A DNA stretch of 13,936 nucleotides from an uncultured Desulfuromonadales bacterium (GTDB taxonomy: Bacteria; Desulfobacterota; Desulfuromonadia; Desulfuromonadales; Geopsychrobacteraceae): positions 1 through 13,936 of the forward strand of contig CAMYNC010000106.1 of the NCBI GenBank assembly GCA_947259685.1, written 5' to 3'. The notes under the pieces were generated by a model. That model was not told the origin of the DNA, made no database searches, and saw nothing but the letters and a program-made list of their open reading frames with translations. This document shows, in pieces, positions 1 to 6,491 of the stretch; the first letter of the stretch is position 1; each line of letters opens with the position of its first letter. The position numbers were made by a program, and so were the translations under genes.

Positions 1-150
1 AAAAAAATATACAGATGAATGACGGAAAAAACCTGGAATTGGGGTTTGAAGCCCAACGGAACGAAAACGTACGCCAAGGAAACGATTGGGGCGTAGGGCT
101 TTATCGAAATTTACGACTTTTGAGAAAAAGAAGCGAACTCCCTATTTCAC
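1..150. other. Left-edge stretch with no supported gene
   Basis: This is the region downstream of the CDF exporter gene. A short rightward open frame (15-203) runs through it but ends inside the exporter gene on the other strand. It has no recognisable domain and no clear ribosome binding site. I see no strong terminator hairpin or repeat here. Confidence 0.5.
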
Positions 151-1089
151 TCAGGCAATTTTCACACAAGGCTCATTTGACGGCTCATGGACTTCCACAG
201 TGACATGCTCTAGGTTGCCCAACTCTTCTAGCAAGCCCTTGTAGTGTCCCGGCGATTGTGGATAGTGAGTCACCACCGACAAAATCAATGCGAACTTGTT
301 GGCACTGATTCGCCATAGATGTAGATCGGCGACCCGGTTGTCTGAATCCGCTTCGATGAGGGTGTGGATTTTTTTCGAGAGTTGTTCATCTCCATCGCGG
401 TCAAGCAGGATTTTGCTGGTGTCTCGTAGCAAGCCGTAAGCCCAGCGGCTGATAACCAACGCACCGACAACCCCCATCGCCGGATCGAGCCAAACCCAGC
501 CCATGAACTTTCCAGCCAATAAGGCAACGATTGCAAAAACAGATGTCAGAGCGTCAGCCAATACGTGCAGATAGGCCGCCTTCAGGTTGTGGTCATGATG
601 GTGATGGTGACCGCCAGAATGGTCATGCCCATGGGAATGTCCATTAAGCAGCAAGGCGCTCACGAGATTGACGACCAAGCCGACAACAGCAACTAGCAGG
701 GCTTCGTTAAACCTGATCGTCTCCGGTGAAAAGAAACGTTCCACCGACTCTGCCCCCATCAACAAAGCCACAACGACCAAAATGATGGCGCTGGAATAGC
801 CTCCGAGGACATCAACCTTGCCAGTACCAAAACTGTAGCTGGGATTGTCTTTATGCTTCCGTGCAAACCAGTAGGCAAAAGCGGTGATACCGAGTGCGAA
901 GAAATGCGTTCCCATGTGCCAGCCATCGGCAAGCAGCGCCATCGAGCCGGTCAACCAACCGGCCACGATTTCGATCACCATCATGATCAGTGTCAGCCAC
1001 ATGACCCGGTGCGTATTGCGTTCAGCCGTGCGGTTATCGTTATGGGTTTGGTGCTGATGTTGCCATTTTTCGATGTTGTGCGTGTGCAT
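151..1089 (-). CDS. dmeF: CDF-family metal cation exporter, DmeF-like
   Basis: Inner-membrane cation diffusion facilitator expected to export divalent metals (Co, Ni or Zn) in exchange for protons. The 312-aa protein begins with a His-rich segment (MHTHNIEKWQHQHQTH), typical of the DmeF branch. Membrane segments follow: helix 2 has LLADGWHMGTH (metal-site D55 and H58/H62 area) and helix 5 has HVLADALTS (H175, D179). A His-rich cytoplasmic loop lies at residues 151-167 and a soluble C-terminal domain at about 230-305 (DLHLWRIS, VTVEVHEP). I chose the ATG at 1089 because GAAGAAGAG lies 7 nt upstream; an in-frame TTG at 1107 overlaps that Shine-Dalgarno sequence. It lies 42 bp downstream of the MarR gene on the same strand, so the two are probably cotranscribed. 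The exact metal cannot be read from the sequence; the DmeF symbol rests on the N-terminus and loop pattern. Confidence 0.88.
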   Translation of the reverse strand: MHTHNIEKWQHQHQTHNDNRTAERNTHRVMWLTLIMMVIEIVAGWLTGSMALLADGWHMGTHFFALGITAFAYWFARKHKDNPSYSFGTGKVDVLGGYSSAIILVVVALLMGAESVERFFSPETIRFNEALLVAVVGLVVNLVSALLLNGHSHGHDHSGGHHHHHDHNLKAAYLHVLADALTSVFAIVALLAGKFMGWVWLDPAMGVVGALVISRWAYGLLRDTSKILLDRDGDEQLSKKIHTLIEADSDNRVADLHLWRISANKFALILSVVTHYPQSPGHYKGLLEELGNLEHVTVEVHEPSNEPCVKIA

Positions 1090-1131
1090 TCTTAAACTCT
1101 TCTTCAATTCGGTTAGGGAGAGAAAGGGGAA

Positions 1132-1554
1132 TCAGAATTGCTGTACCAAACGCTCCAGATAGTGTTTTAGGCTGGCCACCTCATCCTCACTGAAGGAGGC
1201 GGTAAGTTCCTCAGTTAAAAGACAGTGCAGCTGATGATGTTCCTGAAAATGCTCAAGCCCCTTCTCGGTGAGGGCAATGACATAGGAGCGACGGTCCGTT
1301 GGGTGTGGCTGCCTGGTCACCAAGCCACCTTTTTCCAGGCGATCCACCATAACTGTCAAGGTTCCAGTGGTAATCCCCATTTTCTCCGCTAGGTCTTTCA
1401 TTCGCAGCCGTTCGTGGTGACCAACAATTTCCAAGGTATGCATCTGGGCCGGAGATAATCCACTTTTCTTGACCACCGCATGCTCCCATGAAGAAATCTT
1501 GTCATAGAGTTCAATGATAACCTGCGATAGTCCGGTATGATTTCGGTCTGTCAT
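1132..1554 (-). CDS. MarR-family regulator, AdcR-like candidate metal sensor
   Basis: A 140-aa winged-helix regulator. The DNA-recognition part is at about 52-75 (MKDLAEKMGITTGTLTVMVDRL) and the wing at 81-99 (PTDRRSYVIALTEKG), both diagnostic of MarR. The ATG at 1554 is preferred over an in-frame TTG at 1590 because an AAGGT Shine-Dalgarno lies upstream of the ATG and the TTG sits inside an operator palindrome. The protein is unusually His-rich: E24, H39 and H106/H110 line up, by my recollection of the family, with the primary zinc ligands E24, H42, H108 and H112 of pneumococcal AdcR. Its neighbours are a CDF exporter in the same direction and a divergent ZIP transporter. I infer a metal-responsive repressor that controls both directions and its own gene. 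MarR membership is firm; metal sensing is inference. Confidence 0.9.
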   Translation of the reverse strand: MTDRNHTGLSQVIIELYDKISSWEHAVVKKSGLSPAQMHTLEIVGHHERLRMKDLAEKMGITTGTLTVMVDRLEKGGLVTRQPHPTDRRSYVIALTEKGLEHFQEHHQLHCLLTEELTASFSEDEVASLKHYLERLVQQF

Positions 1555-1577
1555 TAAGAGAATACCTTGCCCATAAA

Positions 1578-1624
1578 GTTTGATAATCAAGCAATATGAA
1601 CATGCTATATTTTGATTGTCAAAC
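1578..1624. promoter_or_regulatory. Divergent promoter with two palindromic MarR-type operators
   Basis: Two copies of GTTTGAYAATCAA face each other: 1578-1590 on the top strand and 1624-1612 on the bottom strand. Each is a near palindrome (TTGA-TAA-TCAA and TTTGA-TTG-TCAAA). Their centres are 32 bp apart, about three helical turns. Leftward, the right operator contains a perfect -35 TTGACA (1622-1617) with CATATT 18 bp on as -10. Rightward, TGCTATATT (1603-1611) is a good extended -10. A repressor bound here would cover both promoters. Confidence 0.6.
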
Positions 1625-1732
1625 TTATTTCTTGTCTACTTGGTTAATTGCGTTAATGTGTACAAGAACAGTCATGGTTGTTGCGTTATCTGGTTTCTCT
1701 TTCGATCACCATCACTTAAGGCAGGATGGACT

Positions 1733-2548
1733 ATGTTTGATTTTTTCCTGGAGCTCAATCCGGTCATGCAAGCCTTTCTGGCCACTCTGTTCACCTGGGG
1801 CGTCACAGCTGCAGGCGCTGCGCTGGTCTTTCTGAAGAAAACCATCAATCAAAAGCTGTTGGACGCCATGCTCGGTTTTGCTGCCGGGGTCATGATCGCC
1901 GCCAGTTTCTGGTCGCTGCTTAATCCCGGTATCGATATGGCCGAACAGATGGGGCAAACCCCTTGGCTAACCGCAGTGATCGGCTTTATGGGGGGAGGAA
2001 TCTTCATGCGTCTGACCGACAGGTTTCTGCCACACCTGCACCCTGGCCTGCGGATGGATCAGAGCGAGGGGATCAAAACATCGTGGCAGCGCAGCACGCT
2101 CCTGGTGCTGGCCATCACTCTGCATAACATCCCGGAAGGTTTGGCGATCGGTGTTGCTTTTGGTGCCGTCGCCGCAGACCTACCCTCGGCGACCATCGGT
2201 GGCGCCATCGCCTTGGCCATCGGGATCGGTATTCAGAATTTCCCCGAAGGGACCGCCGTCTCCATGCCGCTGCGCAGAGAAGGGATGAGCCAGAAGAAAA
2301 GTTTTCTGATGGGACAGGCCTCTGGCATGGTCGAACCGATCGCCGGGGTGATCGGCGCACTTTTTGTGCTGATGATGCAGCCGATTTTGCCCTATGCGTT
2401 ATGTTTCGCGGCCGGTGCTATGATTTTTGTCGTGGTTGAAGAGCTGATCCCAGAATCACAGCGGATTCAAGCCAATATCGACCTGGTTACCATGGCAACC
2501 ATGAGTGGTTTTTCGGTGATGATGCTTCTAGATGTGGCATTGGGCTGA
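1733..2548 (+). CDS. ZIP-family metal transporter, GufA type
   Basis: A 271-aa inner-membrane protein of the ZIP family, which usually imports Zn or other divalent metals. The binuclear metal-site signatures are present: HNIPEG at 131-136 and QNFPEG at 168-173. KLLDAMLGFAAGVM at the start of an early helix and AAGAMIFVVVEELIPES near the C-terminus are typical of the GufA branch (like Bordetella ZIPB). The frame is open upstream to 1616, but that part is not ZIP-like. The ATG at 1733 has AGGA 6 nt upstream, leaving a leader of roughly 115 nt from the divergent promoter. It faces away from the MarR and CDF genes, so an importer and an exporter candidate share one control region. Metal specificity is not readable. 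Confidence 0.9.
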   Translation: MFDFFLELNPVMQAFLATLFTWGVTAAGAALVFLKKTINQKLLDAMLGFAAGVMIAASFWSLLNPGIDMAEQMGQTPWLTAVIGFMGGGIFMRLTDRFLPHLHPGLRMDQSEGIKTSWQRSTLLVLAITLHNIPEGLAIGVAFGAVAADLPSATIGGAIALAIGIGIQNFPEGTAVSMPLRREGMSQKKSFLMGQASGMVEPIAGVIGALFVLMMQPILPYALCFAAGAMIFVVVEELIPESQRIQANIDLVTMATMSGFSVMMLLDVALG

Positions 2549-2818
2549 CTTTCCAAAATGAAACGATCAGGATATGTAGATATGTATCTCCACCTGACTT
2601 GTTCCCTAACTCTCCAACCTGATTGCTAGTCTCGCAGCCAACAACAGGTCCGAAGTCCAAAACACAAGCGACTTGCCGTACAGCTCAAAGCAGGTAAACT
2701 CTAGCAACTGTGCAAATACGTAGATATGAAAAGTGATTTCTCCCCTCGTTTTTATCTAGAAAGGCGAGTATAAGATTAAGTTAACCGTTTTTGGGATTTA
2801 TGCTTTCAGGTAACAATT
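2549..2818. other. Intergenic region, no gene seen
   Basis: 270 bp between the ZIP gene and the small secreted protein. There is no convincing open frame on either strand. A weak hairpin (AGATA/TATCT inside CAGG/CCTG, about 2569-2602) follows the ZIP stop but lacks a T-tract. The AT-rich part at 2740-2815 probably carries the promoter of the next gene; I cannot place its boxes with confidence. Confidence 0.4.
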
Positions 2819-3274
2819 ATGCTGACTAGCTCACTACATACAAAATGGATCATGCGATTTTTTGTATTGATCTATCTGTTGCTTAGCTTCAGTACTGCCA
2901 ATGCCTCTTTTTGGTGCCAAGAGGAGGAAAGCTCTTCCCACTTGGAATCGAACCCCATTGGCAAATGTTGGACCGATTGCCCTCCGAACACCGATACCAC
3001 ACAGCAAACCACAGTGACCACTGAGACAGCGGTATTTTCATCTGGACAAGAGGACGATTGCCTTGATTCCCTAGTTTATTCTTCGGCACTCACGTCCTCA
3101 CAGCGGACAAGCCCGCCAAATAAAGTTCTTCCGACTGATTTTGACACGGACGATCTTCCCCACATTCCGAACTTAAGTCTAGAAGTTACTCACTTTGCCA
3201 ATCTAAGCCTACCTACTCACTTGCCAGCACCTCAATCCACAATAGCCCTGCGTACAGTTGTTCTTCTGCATTAA
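2819..3274 (+). CDS. Small secreted cysteine-containing protein, unknown function
   Basis: A 151-aa protein with an N-terminal signal peptide (RFFVLIYLLLSFSTANA, likely cleaved just before SFWC). The mature part is polar, Ser/Thr-rich and not repetitive. It has four cysteines (C33, C50, C54, C81) with a CWTDC pair, and a C-terminus ending ALRTVVLLH. The first ATG is used because AGGT lies about 7 nt upstream; an ATG at 2852 would give a shorter but still complete signal peptide. I do not recognise the family. Its plan (short exported protein, Cys near the mature N-terminus, conserved-looking tail) resembles small CzcI-like proteins beside metal-efflux genes, which would fit the metal cluster upstream. 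It could equally be a client or accessory of the thiol operon downstream. Neither link is shown by sequence. Confidence 0.7.
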   Translation: MLTSSLHTKWIMRFFVLIYLLLSFSTANASFWCQEEESSSHLESNPIGKCWTDCPPNTDTTQQTTVTTETAVFSSGQEDDCLDSLVYSSALTSSQRTSPPNKVLPTDFDTDDLPHIPNLSLEVTHFANLSLPTHLPAPQSTIALRTVVLLH

Positions 3275-3442
3275 ACCTACCTGCGTTCCACAGTAAAAAT
3301 CATAATAGAACAGATTGAATCTGGAGTTTACACGGCCACCATGTTCGACAGATACGCATTGGCTCGTGAGGGTTATTGACGGCCAAAGGCTCTTTTAAGC
3401 AAATTTTTAACGCAATCCTGAATTCGACAGGTAGATTTATCT

Positions 3443-3994
3443 ATGAAAAAAGAAACGATTCTACTGATCATCATAGCCTTAGTTGTCGGCACGGTAGGTG
3501 GGGTTATTTTCACCAATGCAAATAAGAAAAATATTACTACCGATAGCCCGTCTGCTTCAGCAGCGCCTTCAATCGACTATCAACAGAACATCAAGCACTT
3601 GGAACACATTCTCTCCAAGGAACCGAATAACCGCAATGCCTGGGTTCAATTGGGGCACAACTACTTTGATTCAAACCAGCCGATGAAGGCTATTGAAGCC
3701 TACGATAAAGCCCTCACCCTAGATGACAATGACCCCGATGTCTTAACCGATCAGGGGATCATGTATCGCCGGCTCGGCTGGTTTGGCAAAGCAGTTGAAA
3801 ACCTTGAAAAGGCCAATGCTCTGAATCCACGGCATATCCAATCGCTGTACAACCTCGGCATCGTTTATCGTGATGACCTTGGTGATCAGATAAAAGCCAA
3901 AGAAGCCTGGACTAAATACCTGGAGATTGCGCCTGACGGAATCGATTCTGATCGGGTCAGGACCATGATCGACCATATGGAAAGCGGGCATTAG
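3443..3994 (+). CDS. Membrane-anchored TPR protein
   Basis: A 183-aa protein with one N-terminal membrane anchor (residues 5-25), a Ser/Ala-rich linker (about 30-45) and three tetratricopeptide repeats at about 64-97, 98-131 and 132-165 (for example NAWVQLGHNYFDSNQPMKAI). The TPRs should face the periplasm and hold protein partners. It starts the thiol-redox operon: the next gene (TlpA-like) begins 34 bp after its stop, then CcdA. That position suggests a role like the TPR part of the cytochrome c maturation factor CcmI/CycH, presenting apocytochromes or other thiol clients, but the protein lacks the rest of CcmI. Function beyond TPR scaffolding is inference. Confidence 0.85.
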   Translation: MKKETILLIIIALVVGTVGGVIFTNANKKNITTDSPSASAAPSIDYQQNIKHLEHILSKEPNNRNAWVQLGHNYFDSNQPMKAIEAYDKALTLDDNDPDVLTDQGIMYRRLGWFGKAVENLEKANALNPRHIQSLYNLGIVYRDDLGDQIKAKEAWTKYLEIAPDGIDSDRVRTMIDHMESGH

Positions 3995-4028
3995 CAGCCG
4001 GAAAACAGTGAAAACAGAAAGGTTAACT

Positions 4029-4544
4029 ATGCGTTACTTGCTCCTGATTGTTTTACTCGTGGTCATAGGCGGAGGAGCCTATATTTATTCGAATATGCCA
4101 TCTACGACAGCAGTGTTTACCGGCGATGTGGCCCCGGACTTTTCTCTGGAAGACACCAAAGGCAACAAAGTCACCTTGTCTTCATTGCGTGGCAAGGTCG
4201 TCATGGTGAACTTCTGGGCAACCTGGTGCCCGCCCTGTATAGAAGAGATGCCTTCAATGGAAAGGCTGAATAAATTTATGGCGGAAGAAGATTTTGTCAT
4301 GCTGGCGATTAATACAGAGAAGGATGGCCGCACCGTTGTGCCTGATTTTCTGAAGAAGAGTCCTTATACGTTTCCCATCCTCTATGACGACCAGGGCACC
4401 GTGCAGCAACAATACGGTGTCTACAAGTTTCCTGAATCCTTCATCGTTGGAAAGGATGGAACCGTCATTGAAAAAATCATCGGGCCACTCGACTGGTCCA
4501 GTTCTAAAACGGTCGCCTATCTCAAAAGTTTAGCCAAAGGATAA
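4029..4544 (+). CDS. Membrane-anchored thioredoxin-like reductase, TlpA/ResA type
   Basis: A 171-aa periplasmic thiol-disulfide reductant held by an N-terminal membrane segment (residues 2-20). The redoxin fold carries the WCPPC active site at 66-70 within NFWATWCPPC and a cis-proline at P135 (YKFPESFIVG), both as in TlpA/ResA/CcmG. The start is the ATG at 4029, with AAAGG 6 nt upstream; an in-frame GTG at 4008 has no such signal. It is followed 4 bp later by CcdA, its expected electron donor, which takes electrons from cytoplasmic thioredoxin across the membrane. Known relatives reduce apocytochrome CxxCH cysteines before heme attachment. This host makes c-type cytochromes (see the tri-heme protein in this window), so that role is plausible. 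Confidence 0.9.
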   Translation: MRYLLLIVLLVVIGGGAYIYSNMPSTTAVFTGDVAPDFSLEDTKGNKVTLSSLRGKVVMVNFWATWCPPCIEEMPSMERLNKFMAEEDFVMLAINTEKDGRTVVPDFLKKSPYTFPILYDDQGTVQQQYGVYKFPESFIVGKDGTVIEKIIGPLDWSSSKTVAYLKSLAKG

Positions 4545-4548
4545 TCAA

Positions 4549-5298
4549 TTGTTGCAACAAACTGCCGATATAACTTACTGGATCGCCTTTACTGCAGGGA
4601 TTCTATCGTTCGTCTCTCCCTGCGTGTTGCCGCTGATCCCATCATACTTGACCTATATTACCGGTCTGTCCTTCAACCAGCTGGATGAAGCTCACCCCGG
4701 CGCCAAGGTCCGCTTGACGGTCTTGCTTCACACTCTCTGCTTCATCTTCGGATTTTCAGCTATTTTCATCTTGCTCGGCGCGATTGCTGGTATCGCTTCC
4801 GGACAGATCCAGGCCTTCTTGCGTGAGGGTTTGGACTGGGTCGCTAAGATCGGCGGGTTGCTGATTCTGCTGTTCGGTGTGCACATGACCGGTCTGTTTT
4901 CGTTTCGCGCTCTGCTCGGCGAGAAAAGGGTCCATTTGCACAAAAGACCGGCCGGTTTTTTCGGCACCTTTATCATCGGTGTTGCTTTCGCTGCCGGATG
5001 GACCCCCTGCATCGGCCCGATTCTGGCGTCGATTCTGATGGTCGCAGCGACCTCCGGTCAGGTCGGCGAAGGAACCATCCTGTTGACCTTCTATTCGATG
5101 GGCCTTGGAGTTCCCTTTCTGCTCTCGGGGCTGCTGTTTCACCAATTTTTGGGTGCATTCAAGCGGCTTCGGCAGCACATGCGGAAGATTGAAATCTGCA
5201 CCGGTGTCATGCTGATTGCGGTCGGCATCATGCTGATGTTCGGCCTGCTAGGTCCGATCACCATGTTCTTTTACCGGTTTATCCCGGTCCAAGGATAG
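4549..5298 (+). CDS. ccdA: CcdA/DsbD-type transmembrane electron carrier
   Basis: A 249-aa polytopic membrane protein of the CcdA family, the membrane core of DsbD. It passes reducing equivalents from cytoplasmic thioredoxin to periplasmic thioredoxin-like proteins. The two essential cysteines are in the expected motifs: C25 in SFVSPCVLPLIPSY and C154 in GWTPCIGPILAS. About six membrane segments are visible. The gene begins with TTG at 4549, supported by AAAGGA 7 nt upstream; a second TTG follows directly. It starts 4 bp after the TlpA-like stop, so translational coupling is likely. Length and motifs are normal for the family. Confidence 0.93.
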   Translation: MLQQTADITYWIAFTAGILSFVSPCVLPLIPSYLTYITGLSFNQLDEAHPGAKVRLTVLLHTLCFIFGFSAIFILLGAIAGIASGQIQAFLREGLDWVAKIGGLLILLFGVHMTGLFSFRALLGEKRVHLHKRPAGFFGTFIIGVAFAAGWTPCIGPILASILMVAATSGQVGEGTILLTFYSMGLGVPFLLSGLLFHQFLGAFKRLRQHMRKIEICTGVMLIAVGIMLMFGLLGPITMFFYRFIPVQG

Positions 5299-5369
5299 CT
5301 CCAGATTGATAAGCGGCACTGGCCCGCTCGTATTATCTCAATCATCGCCAGAGTTTGGAGACTTTAGAT

Positions 5370-5810
5370 ATGTCACAGTCTGACAAAGCAATAAATACCA
5401 ATTGGACGCTGCTGTTCCTCTGTTGGCTTCTGGTCACAGTCTCAGCAACGATCAGCCTTTTTTTCAGCTCGGTGCTGGAGTATGAACCCTGCGTGCTCTG
5501 CTGGTATCAGCGGATCTGCCTGTTCCCGTTGATTTTCATTTTTGCGGCGGGCCTGTTCCCCGCCTTCGACAAAAGCGTCATCAAGTACGCTCTGCCGTTG
5601 ACCATCGCTGGCGGCTTGACCGCTTTTTACCACACCCTGCTCTACGCCGGAATCATCCCGGAGAACATTCAGCCCTGCTCACAGGGCGTCTCCTGCACGG
5701 AAAAATATATCGAGCTGTTCGGTTTTATCTCGATCCCCATGATGTCATTTTTCGCATTTACAACACTTGTCACCCTGTTAATCATCTTGAAAAGGAGAAC
5801 GTCTAAATGA
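5370..5810 (+). CDS. dsbB: DsbB/BdbC-type quinone-linked disulfide oxidase
   Basis: A 146-aa, four-helix membrane protein that oxidises a DsbA-like partner and hands electrons to quinone. The quinone-proximal pair C41/C44 is in EPCVLCWYQRICL, a strong DsbB signature including the Arg after WYQ. The second periplasmic pair is C103/C109 (PCSQGVSC). The spacing of the second pair and the short length fit the BdbC-like branch. The ATG at 5370 has GGAG 9 nt upstream; an in-frame TTG at 5355 overlaps that site. Its stop overlaps the start of the DsbA-like gene by 4 bp (ATGA at 5807-5810), so the pair is translationally coupled. Confidence 0.92.
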   Translation: MSQSDKAINTNWTLLFLCWLLVTVSATISLFFSSVLEYEPCVLCWYQRICLFPLIFIFAAGLFPAFDKSVIKYALPLTIAGGLTAFYHTLLYAGIIPENIQPCSQGVSCTEKYIELFGFISIPMMSFFAFTTLVTLLIILKRRTSK

Positions 5811-6460
5811 AGTACGCACTGATTGGCGGCACCTGTCTGGTGCTGGTTCTGGCCTTTTTGGTCGGTAGCAACTACTACAAAGATCAGCAGGTTAAAAAAT
5901 ACGGTTTTATGGCTGCGGAAAACAGAGAACTCTTTATTCGCGATCATTCGCGAACCCTGGGCAGCGACGATGCCAAGGTTTTCCTGGTTGAGTTTATGGA
6001 CCCGGCCTGCGAAACCTGCGCCGCCTTTTCCCCCTTTGTTAAACAGATCATGGATGCCAATCCAGGCAAAATTAAACTGGTGCTGCGCTACGCCCCGTTC
6101 CATGATGGCGCCGATAATTTCGTCAAAATTGCTGAAGCCGCCGGAAAACAGGGGAAGTACTGGGAAACCCTGGATCTGATGTTTAAGACCCAGAGTATCT
6201 GGGCCAGCCACGGCAACTGGCAGCCGGAGAAATTATGGGATCTTCTGCCGAGGGCAGGCGTGGATGTCGAGCAGATCAGAAAAGATATGCATAGCCCTGA
6301 GATCGCCAAAATCATCGAGCAGGACATGGCTGACGTAAGAGCGCTGAACGTGCAAAAGACGCCCGGCTATTTTGTTAACGGCAAGCCGCTGCAGACCTTT
6401 GGCTACCGTCAGTTGCAGCAGTTGATCCAGAATGAACTCAATCTGCAATACCCGAACTGA
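5807..6460 (+). CDS. DsbA-family thiol:disulfide oxidoreductase
   Basis: A 217-aa periplasmic oxidase with an N-terminal membrane anchor or signal (residues 3-21). The active site is C68-E-T-C71 in EFMDPACETCAAF. The cis-proline loop is KTPGYFVNGK (P186). An inserted helical domain (about 100-180) matches the DsbA layout. It is coupled to DsbB by a 4-bp overlap, so DsbB is its probable re-oxidant. The CETC dipeptide differs from the CPHC of enterobacterial DsbA and suggests a different redox potential. The VKOR-Trx gene starts 31 bp after its stop. Confidence 0.92.
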   Translation: MKYALIGGTCLVLVLAFLVGSNYYKDQQVKKYGFMAAENRELFIRDHSRTLGSDDAKVFLVEFMDPACETCAAFSPFVKQIMDANPGKIKLVLRYAPFHDGADNFVKIAEAAGKQGKYWETLDLMFKTQSIWASHGNWQPEKLWDLLPRAGVDVEQIRKDMHSPEIAKIIEQDMADVRALNVQKTPGYFVNGKPLQTFGYRQLQQLIQNELNLQYPN

Positions 6461-6491
6461 TTTTGCATCAAAAAACGAGAGGAACTCAGAA

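Noticed and set aside
15..203. 62-codon rightward frame at the left edge
   Set aside because: It overlaps the CDF exporter gene on the other strand, has no domain and has no clear ribosome binding site.
4756..5178. 140-codon leftward frame opposite ccdA
   Set aside because: It is a polar, compositionally odd translation antisense to a well-supported membrane protein gene.
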